Positions 33,838 to 45,966 are shown, counted from the stretch's first letter. The stretch: 64,000 bases of DNA from Papilionanthe hookeriana x Papilionanthe teres (GCA_022702705.1 CM040428.1:103062022-103126021), one strand, 5' to 3'. Notes: a model not told the origin generated them from the sequence alone. Numbers and translations: made by a program.

Positions 33838-34548
33838 TTAATTCCCTTTTTGCACATCTATCATGGCTCGGCCTGTAGCTAGGAAAGGTCTTCCCAAAAT
33901 TATAGGTATCTCTTTATCTTCCTTCATATCTAACACAATGAAATCAACAGGAAAAATAAATTGATCCACTTTAACAAAAGCATCTTCTATAACTCCTTTA
34001 GGATATGTGATCAAATGATCTGCTAATTGCAGAGTTACAGTAGTTAAGGTTATTTCTCCTAGTCCCAGTCTTTTGAATATTGATAGAGGCATAAGGTTAA
34101 TGCTTGCACCCAAATCACATAAAGCTTTTCCATAGAATTTGTCTCCGATTGCACATGGAATTGTGAAACTACCAAGATCTTTAAGCTTTTCAGGAAGTTT
34201 TTTCTTAATTATTGCACTGCACTCCTCACTAAGTGCAACAATCTCATTATCTTCAAACTTCCTTTTCTTGTTAAGAATATCCTTCATAAATTTCGCATAG
34301 CTTGACATTTGTTCTAAGGCTTCAGCAAATGGAATATTAATAGTAAGCTTCTTAAATATCTCCAAGAATTTTAAAAATTGCTTATCCAACTTTTGTTGAT
34401 GAAGTCTCTGAGGAAATGGAGGTGGTGGTTTTTCTAAATCAATCTTAGGTGGAGAAAAAGGTCTTTCCAAACCTTTCGGAGTGTCCTCTTTTGGTTCTTC
34501 AATCTCTTCTTTCTCTACTTCAGTTTCTTTTTGAACTCTATCTTCCAA
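33838..34548 (-). pseudogene. gag C-terminus and aspartic protease, element X
   Basis: A Glu/Lys/Pro-rich spacer (EIEEPKEDTPKGLERP, PPPPFPQRL) then the protease: ALCDLGASINLMPLSIFKRL holds the DLGAS active-site triad, followed by DFIVLDMKEDKEIPIILGRP and FLATGRAMIDV. It would cleave the polyprotein. A stop at 34,565 separates it from gag. A near-identical but truncated copy is at 36,623-37,436. Confidence 0.85.
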
Positions 34549-34566
34549 TTCTCTTCCACTTCTTAG

Positions 34567-35959
34567 TTAAATTGCTTTTACTTGTTCTTTATTATTTTCT
34601 CTTGGATTTACTTCAATATTACTTAGAAGCATTCCTTGGGATCTATTACTTAAGGCATTTGCAATTTTTCCCAATTGATTTTCAATATTTCTTATGATTC
34701 CTCCTTGAATTTGTATTTGATTTCCGATATGTGACACCACTTCTTCAATAGACAACTTATTCTCCTTTAATTGTAAAGCATTGTTATAACCTGAAGGATA
34801 AGTTAATCTATTATTATTATTATTTCCTTGGTTGTTCCAATTCCTAATGGGTTTACTTGGTGGTTCCCCCATTGTTGATTAACACCACCCTGATTATTGG
34901 TATTCCAGTTAAAATTTGGATGATTCTTCCAACCTGGGTTATAATAATTGGAATATGGGTTGTTAGGCTTAATTATAGTATTCACGAGTTTCGAGTGAAG
35001 AATAAGAATCAACCATTTGGCCTAATGAATTTTCTTCAATCATGGAATGTGGCTGAGAAAAATTCATCCCAAATTAGTTTATCTTTCTTGAAACAGCAGC
35101 AACTTGATTTGCTAACATTGTAAAAGCATCATTTTTAAAAACACTGGCTACCATTTTAGGATTTAACCTTTCAGAAGGTCATTGAAAATTATTAGTAGCA
35201 ATTTTTTCAATTAAATCATAAGCATCATAAAATAGTTTAGACATTAATGATCCACCAACAGCAGCATCGATGATCGATCTAAGAGATCCAACTAATCCAT
35301 TATAAAAAGTTTGAATTATTAACCAATCTAGTATTGAATGATGTGGACATTTCCTGAGGAGATCTTTAAATCTTTCCTATGCTTCATATATTGATTCCCC
35401 TTTAAACTGACAAAAAAATGTAATATCATTTCTCAACTTAGCAGTCTTAGATGGTGGATAATATTTAGGAAGGAATTTTTGTGACAGTTCACCCCCAAGG
35501 TCTAATTAATCCAGGTGCTAAGGAATGTAACCATATTTTAGCTTTATCCCTTAGTGAGAAAGGAAAAAGTCTAAGTCTAATAGCATCATCCGAAACACCA
35601 TCATATTTAAAAGTAGCACACAACTCTAGAAAATTAGCAAGATGAAAATTAGGATCTTCAGTTGTTGCTCCCCCAAACTGATTATTAGACACCATTTGGA
35701 TAATAACTAGTTTAAGCTCAAAATAATTAGCAGCTACAACAGGGTTTTGAATACTACCATGAAGTTTATCCACTGTAGGGTTAACATAATCTCTTAAAGG
35801 TCTTAATTCTTGATGGATGCCAACATTTTGATCTTGATGATTTGCCATTTCTTGAATATTTTTATCTTTTTTTGTATTTTTAATTTTTTTGATTTTTCTG
35901 ATAGTTCTTTCTAATTCAGAATCGTAAGGCACAAGCCCCTCAGAACCTGAACTATGCAT
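34567..35959 (-). pseudogene. gag, element X
   Basis: Starts MHSSGSEGLVPYDSELERTI at 35,959, basic (RKIKKIKNTKKDKN), then LRPLRDYVNPTVDKLHGSIQ and the gag core NNQFGGATTEDPNFHLANFL, FSLRDKAKIWLHSL; a frameshift near 35,490; further pieces with SLGQMVDS and NPYSNYYNPGWKNHPNFNWN; ends with IEEVVSHIGNQIQIQGGIIR. It would form the particle; no zinc knuckle is apparent. The start was chosen as the first Met of the conserved region; an in-frame upstream Met at 35,989 is also possible. Confidence 0.8.
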
Positions 35960-36067
35960 ACAACAATAAAACAAAACAAAACACAACACACTAATAAAAA
36001 CAAATAAAAGTAAAAATTTAAAATTTCTTAATTTTCTTTAAAATGTAATTTTAATTAATTTCTTTCG

Positions 36068-36090
36068 CCGGCAACGAAACCAAAAACTTG
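36068..36090 (-). other. primer binding site and leader, element X
   Basis: Directly after the LTR end (ATCA) the minus strand reads AGTTTTTGGTTTCGTTGCCGG. TGGTTTCGTTGCCGGCGA matches 14 of 18 positions of the tRNA-Asp-complementary PBS usual in Athila elements (TGGCGCCGTTGCCGGGGA). The A-rich leader runs on to 35,960. Confidence 0.7.
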
Positions 36091-36622
36091 ATCCACAGAT
36101 ATTTATACTTACAATTATGATATGAAAATTGGCAACGACGACAAAAACTTTTCTCCGCCGGATATATATGCTTATGATTTTGATATGAAAATTATGATTT
36201 ATAATGTGGATACTATGCAAGTATACGTATCGTTTATCAAGTAATATAGGACTTTCTGATTAAGCCCCGAGATATTGAACCCACAGGGAAAATGAAAAAT
36301 CTTTAAAGAAATAAGAAAATTATCTTTTTACTTTTTTAATTGGCTTTTGAAAGTATGTTTTGATTTTGAAAAGTTTGATAGTTGATTTCACTCTTTAAAT
36401 TTTCTTATGAAAATCAAACAAGAAATTAAAATGATAATAACTGTAAACACGGTATGAAAAACACTATTAACTAGAATATCTATTACTTTCCTTTATAAAG
36501 TAGTAATAATTATGAAAATATTGTTATGGAAGTATTTAAATTTATTGTGATAAATAGAAGCAAATGTATTCTTTACCCTTACTTGGTTCTATAAAGAACA
36601 TTGGTTATTTTGAAATTTTATC
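36091..36622 (-). repeat. partial 5' LTR of element X
   Basis: Only the last ~530 bp of the LTR, nearly collinear with 24,388-24,925. It ends GTGGATCA followed by the PBS. It includes the PBS-like relic at 36,131-36,150. Its 5' edge is fused to protease sequence at an ATTTTGAA microhomology (36,623-36,630). Confidence 0.8.
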
Positions 36623-38585
36623 ATTTTGAAATATTAAATGTAACAGTCGGATCATGAACCCTCATTGTTAATTCCACTTTTTGCACGTCTATCATGGATC
36701 GGCCTGTAGCTAGGAAAGGTCTTCCCAAAATTATGGGTATCTTTTTATCTTCCTTCATATCTAACACAATGAAATCAACAGGAAAAATAAATTGATCCAC
36801 TTTAACCAAAACTTCTATCTAAGACTTCTAATTGTAGAGTTACAGTAGTTGGGGTTATTTCTCCTAGTCCCAGTCTTTTGAATATTGATAGAGGCATAAG
36901 GTTAATGCTTGCACCCAAATCATATAAAGATTTTCCATAGAATCTGTCTCTGATTGCACATGGAATTGTGAAACTACCAGGATCTTAAATCTTTTCAGGA
37001 AGATTTTTCTGAATTATTGCACTACACTCCTCACTAAGTGCAAGAGTCTCGTTATCTTCAAACTTCCTTTTCTTGTTAAGAATATCCTTCATAAATTTTT
37101 CATAGCCTGGTATTTTTTGTAAGGCTTCAACAAATGGAATATTAATAGTAAGTTCTTAAATATCTCCAATAATTTTGAAAATTGCTTATCCAACTTTTGT
37201 TGACGAAGTCTCTGAGGAAATGGAGGTGGTGGTTTTTCTAAATCAACCTTAGGTGGAGAAACAGGTCTTTCCAAACCTTTCGGAGCATCCTCTTTTGGTT
37301 CTTCAATCTCTTCTTTCTCTACTTCAGTTTCTTTTTGAAATCTATCTTCCAATTCCCTTCCACTTCTCAGTTGAATTTCTTTTACTTGTTCTTTATTCTT
37401 TTCTCTTCGATTTACTTCAGTATTACTTGTAAGCATTCCTTGGGATCTATTACATTAAGGCATTTGCAATTTGTCCCAATTGATTTTCAATATTTCTGAT
37501 GGTTGTCCTTGAATTTGTATTTGATTTCCCATATGTGACACCACTTCTTCAACAGACAATTTCTTCTCCTTTAATTGTAAAGCATTGTTATAACCTGAAG
37601 GATAAGTTAATCTATTATTATTATTATTATTTCCTTGGTTGCTTCAAATCCCAAATGGGTTTACTTGGTGGTTCCCCCATTGTTGATTAACACCACCCTG
37701 ATTATTGGTATTCCAGTTAAAATTTGGATGATTCTTCCAACTTGGGTTATAATAATTGGAATATGGGTTGTTAGGCTTAATTATAGCATTCACAGTTTCT
37801 GGTGAAGAATAAGAATCAACCATTCGGCCTAATGAATTTTCTTCAATCATGGAATGTGGCTGAGAAAAATTCACCCCAAATTGGTCTATCTTCCTTGAAA
37901 CAACAATAACATGATTTGCTAACATTGTAAAAGCATCACTTTCAAAAACACTGGCTACCTTTTTAGGATTTAACCTTTCAAAAGGCCATTGAAAATTATT
38001 AGTAGTCATTTCTTCAATTAAAGCATAAGCATCAGAAAATGGTTTAGACATTAATGATCCACCAGCAGCAGCATCGATGATCGATCTAAGAGATCCAACT
38101 AATCCATTATAAAAAGTTTGAATTATTAACCAATCTGGTATCGAATGATGTGGACATTTCCTAAGGAGATCTTTAAATCTTTCCCATGCTTCATATATTG
38201 ATTCTCCTTCAAATTAACAAAAAGATGTAATATTATTTCTCAACTTAGCAGTCTTAGATGGTGGAAAATATTTAGCAAGGAATTTTTGTGACAGTTCACC
38301 CCAAGTTCTAATTGATCCAGGTGTTAATGAATGTAACCATATTTTAGCTTTATCCCTTAGTGAGAAAGGAAAAAGTCTAAGTATAATAGCATCATCCGAA
38401 ACACCATCATATTTAAAAGTAGCACACAACTCTAGAAAATTAGCAAGATGCAAATTAGGATCTTTAGTTGTTGCTCCCCCAAACTGATTATTAGACACCA
38501 TTTGGATAATTGCAGGTTTAAGCTCAAAAGAATTAGCAGCTACAACAGGGTTTTGAAAACTACCACGAACTTCATCCACTGTAGG
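36623..38585 (-). pseudogene. second gag-protease unit, truncated
   Basis: Close copy of the X gag-pro: VDEVRGSFQNPVVAANSFEL, NNQFGGATTKDPNLHLANFL, WKNHPNFNWNTNNQGGVNQQ, the PKEDAPKGLERP spacer, and the protease end VKVDQFIFPVDFIVLDMKED to IIGRPF-type sequence. It starts inside gag (N-terminus missing, joined to leader sequence of LTR Y at 38,585) and stops 30 residues into the post-protease region, where the partial X LTR takes over. Several frameshifts. Evidence of a head-to-tail, recombinant array. Confidence 0.8.
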
Positions 38586-38678
38586 GTGATGCGATGCGAC
38601 TTTATATATGCTTTAAAATACAAGAATTTGATAGAACTTTTTAGAATATTTAATTTCTGGCAAATGGCTTCAAAAACT
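38586..38678 (-). other. leader and decayed primer binding site after LTR Y
   Basis: After GCTCATCA the minus strand reads AGTTTTTGAAGCCATTTGCC, a recognisable but mutated version of AGTTTTTGGCGCCGTTGCC. The leader joins gag at about 38,585. Confidence 0.55.
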
Positions 38679-38862
38679 TGATGAGCATGGTTTACTTTTA
38701 TTAATTTATATTTAGATTTTATAATAATTATTGTAAAAGTCACAATTTTAAACGCAAGTATACGTATCATTCAAGTAATACAGGGTTCTAGTAGAGTCAT
38801 GGTTATCGATCCCATTGGGATAGTGAATTTATAAAGAGTAAGAACTATAAGTAATATTTTGG

Positions 38863-38865
<3 letters not shown>
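38679..38865 (-). repeat. LTR Y, 3' part (beyond the nested LINE)
   Basis: Minus strand: CCCAATGGGATCGATAACCA, then CTGTATTACTTGAATGATACG and TATACTTGCG, matching the end of LTR Z (CCCCGTGGGATCGATAACC). It completes the LTR begun at 46,169; LINE copy 3 separates the two parts. Combined LTR length is about 1.7 kb, as expected. Confidence 0.75.

Positions 38866-38930
<65 letters not shown>
38866..38930. repeat. (AT)n microsatellite at the 3' end of LINE copy 3
   Basis: A pure AT run of about 65 bp. A second short AT run inside the LINE end (38,940-38,952) is separated from it by TTAGCACTAA. Confidence 0.9.
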
Positions 38931-38933
<3 letters not shown>

Positions 38934-38952
38934 GCACTAAATATATATATAT

Positions 38953-41900
38953 TTAAGTAAATGTCTTACATCTAACATGAGGGATGCCAATCAAATCCCC
39001 ATGTAAAAGAGCACTAAATAAAGGAAAAGAAGAGTAATTAGCACTATAGATAACTTCCTGAGAAGAAGAAGCTCTAGTAGCTAGCCAATTTGCTGGTTGA
39101 TTACCCTCCACTATAAGTATGGCTCCAAAGGACAGCAATTGAAGAAGTGATAGAATTAATTTTGTTCATCCAAATTTGAAGAAACCAAGGCACATCCACT
39201 TTTGACAATAAAACCTGTAGTAAAACCAGAGAGTCCATTTCCAAATGAACAAATTTATGATTCTGCATAACAACAATTTTCAGACCCCAAAATACAGCAA
39301 ATGCTTCAGCTTCCAAAGCATTCAATGCAATAATAGGTCTTGAGAAAAACCAAAGACAATTCCCTTTGTGATTTCGCGAGTCCTCCAATACCAGTCGCTG
39401 AATCTTTAAAGCTTCCATCAATATTAATCTTAAGCCATAAATTCCTAGGTGGCCTCCACATGACAAGTATAACTTTATTATTCATTGCTTTGTGTTGGAG
39501 GAAGAAAAGAATTCTGAATCTTACCAATAAAAGTAAGACAATTTCTACTGATATGTTCAACAGAATACACCTTGTTGTTATAAAGCAAATCATTTCTAGC
39601 AAGCCATAAAAACCAGAAAACCACCAAAGGGATGAAATAATAAGAAAAGGATTTCCAAGTATCCCAGCAAGAAATAATTGAACTCCAAGAGGCTAAATGA
39701 GATTGCAATCCCATAGCAGCTAACACTTTTTTCCAAACATCTTTTGCCCAGCTGCAGTTTAAGAAAAGATGACCCATAGTCTCTTCAGCACAATGACACA
39801 AATGACATCTGGAAGGAATTCTAAGACCTTTAAGTTTCAATAGATCATCAGTTGGTAATAGATCCATGAACAACCTCCAACAGAAAAACGACATAGAAGG
39901 TGTTATATATTTATTCCAAAGCTTAGCACTCCAATCATTTTTTTGCCAAATAAAACATGTTTGATAAATAAATTTTGATAAACTTTGGTTGTGAGGCTTC
40001 TTGATGATCAATCTATCCGTTCCTCCATTATGCACGGAGTGTTTAATATCATATTATGATAATCAGCAGGAACATAATCTCGAAATTTCGTAAATCCCAA
40101 GATCCATCGATCAAGCGATCAAGCAATATGTATAATATTACTCGTTAGGATTAAAATTTGCTTGAAGTGATTTATCAAATAACCAAGTATCAAACCAAAA
40201 ACTAATTTGGCCATTACCAATTTCCCAAGTAAACATCTTTTCAGCATGTAATCTGACCTTAAGCAATTCCTTCCAATTTTTAGAGTCCCCCGGCTTAAAA
40301 CTGACTTGAACCTGGATGATCATTAAAGCAAGTATTTAGAATACATGAATCTTGCCCACAAAGATTTTTGTGCTCTAAAATTAATCCATTGTTTACAGTA
40401 GAAGGTAAAGCTCAAATGCTGAAAATTTTTAAAACCTAACCCACCACAATCAATAGGCTTACATAATTTCTCCCAAGAGGTCCGAGTGCATTTGCTTATG
40501 CTTGTCCTTCCCAAACAAATTTGTTGAACATAATAGAAAGCATTTTCTCGTGTACTCTTTTTCATTTTGATCATCCGCATTATATAAAGAGGAAATGCGG
40601 ATAGTACACTTCGAGTAGTGTAAGTCTTCCACCATTAGAAAGAAATGAGTTGGACCAACAATTAATTTGAGAAGAAATTTTGGCAATTATATTATCATAG
40701 TGTGAAAGTTTCCTTCTTCCTTTAATAAGAGGAAAACCCAAATATATAAGTGGATATTGAGTCTCCCCGAATTGAGTAAAATCGGAAATCCAATTTTTCC
40801 TTTGGGCGTATTTTTTGAGCTTGGAAGAAACTGACATTTAGATTTATTAAATACCATACCAGAAATTTCTTCAAATTCAGTCAGCACCTTCATAAGACAT
40901 TTAATTGATTGCTTACTTCCATTAGAGAAAACAATAACATCATCAGCATAGGCTAGATGACTAACAAGCTGAGTAGATTTATGCCGATATTGAGTGTATG
41001 GATGAGCTACCCGCATTTGATTCAACATTCTTGATAGATAATCAAAAACAAGGATGAAGATATAAGGTGATAAAGGATCACCTTGTCTAATGCCCCTTCC
41101 AGATTTAAAGAATCCATGGCTAATACCATTAATAAGCACACTATGATAACTATTATTTAACCACCTATAAATGAGATTACAGAAATTAGAGCTAAATCCC
41201 CTATCAGCAAGAACCTTCAGAATAAAACTCCAACTAATGGAATCAAAGGCTTTAGCAATATCTAGTTTAAAAATGATATTAGTTCCTCTGCAGCATTTAT
41301 CAAGATCTACTAGCAACTCTTGAGCCAAAAGAACATTATCACAAATACTCCTTCCCTTTATAAAAGCACTTTGATTATCAGAAATAAGGTTCTCCAATAA
41401 AGGCTGTAATCTAAAAACCAAGACCTTACTTATGATTTTGGAAAAGGTTGAAGTCGGACTAATTGGTCCGAAATCCCGCCAAGTGGATTTCCTTTTATCC
41501 TTAGGAATCAATACAATAGAAGTGGAAGCAAAATACTTAGGGAGATCAATTCCTTGAAAAAAACTTTGTACAGACCATGACCACATCGATTTAATAACCA
41601 TCCAGTTCTTAATATAAAAATCACTGTAGAATCCATCCGGCCCACTTGCCTTACTTCCATCAATGGTTTTTAGAGCCTCAAAAACTTCATTAGTGCTTGG
41701 AGGTCGAGACAAGCAATCCATATTAACATTACTTAAATCGGATCTTATAATCGAAGGAGAATAAGCAAGTAGAATTCACTGGCTGATAAGAAAATAAACT
41801 AGAGAAATATGTAATAGCATCAGTAGCAATATCTTTTGTATCTACTAACCATGTATTATCAGCTGATTTGATTTTCAAAATAACATTAACAAACCTTTTG

Positions 41901-42982
41901 TACTTAATAGCAGCATGGAAAAATTTTGAATTCCTGTCACCATGCTTAAACCAAGCTAATCGTCGTTTTTGCCGTAAGAAAAGCTCTTCAGTCTTGATAG
42001 CATAATGTAATTTACAATAGGCTTCATTCAGATTATGATCGGAATCTAATCCATCTTCAACCAATTTCTCCAATTCATTCACCATGGATTCAGCTTCAAC
42101 AACTTTCTGATGAACATTACCAAAGACAGTAAAATTCCAATGTTTCAACTTACTAGCAATCATTTTTTGTAATTGCCAAAGTTTGGAAATAGGATCGAAT
42201 AAAATCTTAGCAAAGAATCCTTCCAATTATCGCTAATTAATTGAGTATACTCGGGATGAGTAGACCAAACATTAAAATATCTAAAGACGGAATTTTTAAC
42301 GAATTGTAGAGAAAGCACAAGTAATCAAGTAGAGGAGTATGATCGTAGCTAAGCCTTGCCAAATGATTAACTTTAGTAATAGGGAACATGTTGAGCCAAT
42401 GCTGATTCACCAGAATTCTATCTATTCTCTCATAGATATTTCCTCTCCTCCAAGTAAAAGGGGATCCCTCAAACCCAATATCAAAGAGTTTAGATGAAGA
42501 GATATTATTAGTAAAATTCAACATTGCTTGTAAATTAGGATTCCTTCCACCTTTTTTTTCACTAGGATGAGCAATAGAATTGAAATCTCCACCCACAATC
42601 CAGCTATCATTCATAGAAATACTTATATGATGTAAACTATTCCATAATTCAATTCTATCAGCATTTGAAGAAGCAGCATATATGAAAGAAGAAAAACCAT
42701 AAAATTGGTCTAGTTCAAAATGAAAATGGATCAACTGAGAATGATTAAATATAAGATTAATCTTCAGCTCTTTTCTGTAGAATAACCAGATCTTATTTGA
42801 ACAATTAGTAAGAAAATTATAACCAGGGAGTCTTTTAGTAAATCTATCAAGATTAGATTTCACCAAAGGCTCAAGAATAACTATAACCCAAAAATGATGA
42901 ACCCTGTTTAAGTTTAGAAGTCTATTAAGGGAGCCGTGGTCAGCCACTCCCCTAAAATTCCAAAGCATAAAAATTTAATCAT
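38953..42982 (-). pseudogene. LINE copy 3 ORF2 (endonuclease-RT-RNase H)
   Basis: ATG at 42,982 overlaps the ORF1 stop by 8 nt; one inserted T shifts the frame by codon 7. Endonuclease (WNFRGVADHG, IVGGDFNSI, ERIDRILVN, SYDHTPLL) in a 243-codon frame ending 42,237; linker (42,226-41,729); RT in a 344-codon frame (KASGPDGFYSDFY, DFGPISPTSTFSKIISKVL, NQSAFIKGRSICDNVLLAQE, FKLDIAKAFDSISW, RGIRQGDPLSPYIF and catalytic AYADDVIVF); connection (40,837-40,138); zinc-binding segment (CHLCHCAEETMGHLFLNCSW, 39,840-39,740); RNase H (KINIDGSF, EAEAFAVFWGL, LEMDSLVLL; 39,480-39,100). The SDH of the endonuclease is YDH here. Confidence 0.9.
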
Positions 42983-44365
42983 GAATAATATTTTTCCCCC
43001 TCTAGTCAACCTAGAAGAAGAAGTAGCACTCGCATGAATAATATTACTTTCGAAAGATTCTTTAACTCCATTGATGTCTTCTTTTTGCTTTTTGTATCAT
43101 CCAATCATTATTAATCTCGTAACTAATAACCGTCAAACCTGTTGAAATTTCTGTCTCCATTTGATTTATTTGTTGAAAAACAGGATAATTTGTAGGCTTA
43201 GGATGAACTTCAACATGTTGATAATGAGTAATAGGATAATCTTGTGTAGATTCAAAAGGAATTTGGACTTCTGTAACAGTATTAAAAATGGTCTTCTCAG
43301 CATCTATTTCACTTTCAGACACATTAACTATTTCGTAATCTAGAACTTGTTTAGCAACTAGCTCCAAGAATGTGCTCATCAACAATTTCCACAACAGTGC
43401 TCCTTAGAATTATCGAAATTTGAATAGCAGGAATCAAATCAAAAATTTGAATAACGAGCTCTTCGACAGACTCTTATTATTAATTTGTCGCTCTTTCCCA
43501 GTGGGGACATAAGTCTGCAATTCTTCCTCAACAACAACATCGATCCGTTTTTGAATTTAGAGTCTTTAGTCTCGTTGTTCTTCAAATGGGGATGAAGTCT
43601 AAAACAATTAACATTAGAATGTCCAAACATTTTACAATGTCGACAATAAAATGGCTTATTTTCCATAATAACATTTTGCCAATATCCATTATGAGGTGTA
43701 CCAATCCAGATTTCATCAACATCAAGTAAGGGATACATCTCTTTCCACAAGAATTCTAGCCACCGAAGGCCCGGTGAGTTGAAAGGTAGGCATATCCAGC
43801 CTTCAAAGGCCTACCTAAGGCAATCCAATAAGCATATAATATCCGATGGTTAAATAGATGGAGTTTCAAATTTGGTAATTTATACCAAATAGGAATAACA
43901 GGTGGTTCTTGATGAGGATCAAATGAAGGAGACCATTTCGAAGTTTCATAGGAATACCCTCAATCAAAACAAATTTCTTGGAGAAAAGGTTAAGCATAAT
44001 CCACTTCTTTAGAAAGTTGGATCATAATATGTCTTCCATCAAACAAGCCAACCTTCCAAGAACCCAATAATTTAAAATTCTCAAAACATTTCCTTATAAC
44101 TTCCATTTTAGGATGGCTAAGTTGAAATTTACCAATTAAAGTAAATTTGTGAACATCCACAAGAGAGGAAATATCGGAATCCGATAGAATTAGAGCAGGT
44201 TTACCTCCTTTTTCTCAATCTTCTTAATGAATTAACATTCACCCTTACCATTAGCAAGCATCATGATAAAATTGTGGGAAAACCAAGTTTGTCGAAGAAG
44301 TCGAAGTAACAAGACCAAGTCATTTCAACAAAAGTCTTTGCCGGATTTTGAATTTGCTCAGCCAT
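42975..44365 (-). pseudogene. LINE copy 3 ORF1 (nucleic-acid-binding protein)
   Basis: Starts MAEQIQNPAKTFVEM at 44,365. The N-terminal part is frameshifted repeatedly; 43,439-43,750 holds an intact CX2CX4HX4C zinc knuckle in PFYCRHCKMFGHSNVNCFRL; 43,062-43,394 is an acidic/Gln-rich tail. It ends at a TAA 8 nt inside the ORF2 start region. The homologous knuckle in copy 1 has lost its last Cys. Confidence 0.75.
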
Positions 44366-44551
44366 AAAACCAGATGAAATCAAGAATCCTCAGAAAAGCC
44401 GGGAAACCAGAAAATGATGAAACAGTAATAAGGAACAATGAAGGATTGGAAAAACTAAGAGAATTAGTCTTCAAATCAATCAAATCATCCCAAAGCAGAG
44501 AAGGAATTCAAGAATCGCACCAAGAAGGCTCCACAAAAATCGGCTCCATCC

Positions 44552-44553
44552 TA

Positions 44554-44624
<71 letters not shown>
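44552..44624. repeat. (AT)n microsatellite at the 5' end of LINE copy 3
   Basis: AT run with two interruptions (TATGTAT, TACATAT). Confidence 0.9.
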
Positions 44625-45621
44625 TCAAATTTAATTTACTAACAATTTTTACTAAAAGAAAGTAAGCAGTAAGCAGTAAAGTAAAGTAAGCAGTAATTAA
44701 AATTCAATGCAAGTATAAAAACAATTTTCTCCTTTTTCAACTAATCTAAAAATTATAGAGTAATTATCTTTTGTAGGGAATTAAGATTATGGTATTGTGC
44801 CAAATAGAAGCATTCCTATTCTTTACCCTTTCGTCCAGGTGCAAAGAACATTGACTAATCTATAGATAGTCTCAGGATGTTTTATTAGTAGAATGGGTTA
44901 ATCTAGGCTCACACTACTAGATGTCCAAGGGTGGCTATGGTTGGGCCTACCAGTGACCTGTTACCTTTCTATAAACCAAATTCTTAGAATTTAGTCTGTC
45001 ACTCTAAATACTAATTAATTTTACGCCCAATAAATATTATCTTCCTATTTATTTGCACTTCACCTTAAACAATCCGTGTATAGCCTGCGATTACCTAAGG
45101 ATTCATGTGATATATACTAGTTAAGAATTTATCTTCGGATAGGTCTCAAAATTCTTTAACAGATTTTAACAAATTAAATAGCCAATTTAAAAAGTAAACT
45201 AAGATCAGGTATTAATATCATCATAATGTTTTAAAATATTTTATATTTAATTCTCCTACAAAATTTAATTAATTCATAATCTTTTCATAGTTGAAAGGAG
45301 AAAGATAACTAACTACTCAGAACACATTGAAATAACAAAACATATTTATAAAACTTTGAACCAAAGTACAAATACTTATCTGAAGTGTTCCTTCAAGTGA
45401 TCCGCTGACTTCTACTAGCTCCAAAGCAATGATGAAAGACTCCAACAGCAATAACACACAATAAACACTCAAAATAAACTAACTAGATACAGAATAAAGT
45501 GACACCCTAAGTATGGAAAAGACTAAATAAAACTAGAGAGGAGAGAGAAGATGCTAAAATGGGTATGTGTACTAAGAGGGGGGGGGGGGTTTGGTGCGAT
45601 TTTCTCTGTAGAATGGGCTCC

Positions 45622-45629
45622 TATTTATA
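45622..45629 (-). promoter_or_regulatory. TATA box of LTR Y
   Basis: CTATAAATAGGAGCC on the minus strand, a textbook plant TATA context, about 540 bp into the LTR and about 85 bp after the nearer palindrome word. It marks the U3/R boundary region. Confidence 0.65.
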
Positions 45630-45943
45630 GAGCTCTGAATTTGACCAGGGGTTGCTTAAGTAACCTCTTCAAAATTCGTCCAAATTCAATGTATCTTTCT
45701 AGAAGGTAACTGTCGCGCCTAGGTGCCGGACTCCATGACCAGGTCTTTCTCACCTCTTCACTTTGGGTCGCACCTCTTCGCGATCCAGACCGTTTCCTTG
45801 TGTCCAAATACATTGTAGCACATGTCTTATATATTAGGAGTAACTTCCTGTCTTCTAGAAGCCCCAATAACCGCTTAACACCATCAAAATAACTGCCCAA
45901 AGTCATTAAAAAAACTTGACAGCGTCTGTATCGAACTGACGCT

Positions 45944-45966
45944 TAGGCGCCGGATACTGGCGCCTA
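45944..45966 (-). promoter_or_regulatory. palindrome hairpin in LTR Y
   Basis: TAGGCGCC, 7-nt loop, GGCGCCTA: perfect 8-bp stem about 200-225 bp into the LTR. The same relative position holds in the X, X+ and Z LTRs. Confidence 0.6.

Larger units (their letters stand above)
24388..36622 (-). mobile_element. element X, Athila-type Ty3/gypsy retrotransposon
   Basis: The most complete LTR element in the window: partial 5' LTR (36,622-36,091), PBS, gag (35,959), protease, RT, RNase H, integrase (to 30,661), pol-end motif, palindromes, ORF-A (30,173), palindromes, intron, ORF-B (28,896), two polypurine tracts and 3' LTR. The internal region is about 9.9 kb. Every ORF has stops or frameshifts and RNase H has a catalytic Asp-to-Asn change, so it is dead. 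The 5' LTR lacks its first ~1.2 kb because the upstream gag-pro unit is joined into it at 36,623. Confidence 0.85.
38931..44551 (-). mobile_element. near full-length L1-type LINE, copy 3, nested in LTR Y
   Basis: About 5.6 kb: 5' UTR (44,366-44,551), ORF1 (from 44,365), ORF2 (from 42,982), 3' UTR. It lies between (AT)n tracts at 38,866-38,930 and 44,552-44,624, and splits an Athila LTR, so it is younger than that LTR. RT and zinc-binding segments are better preserved than in copies 1 and 2. Frameshifts in both ORFs make it inactive. Confidence 0.85.
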
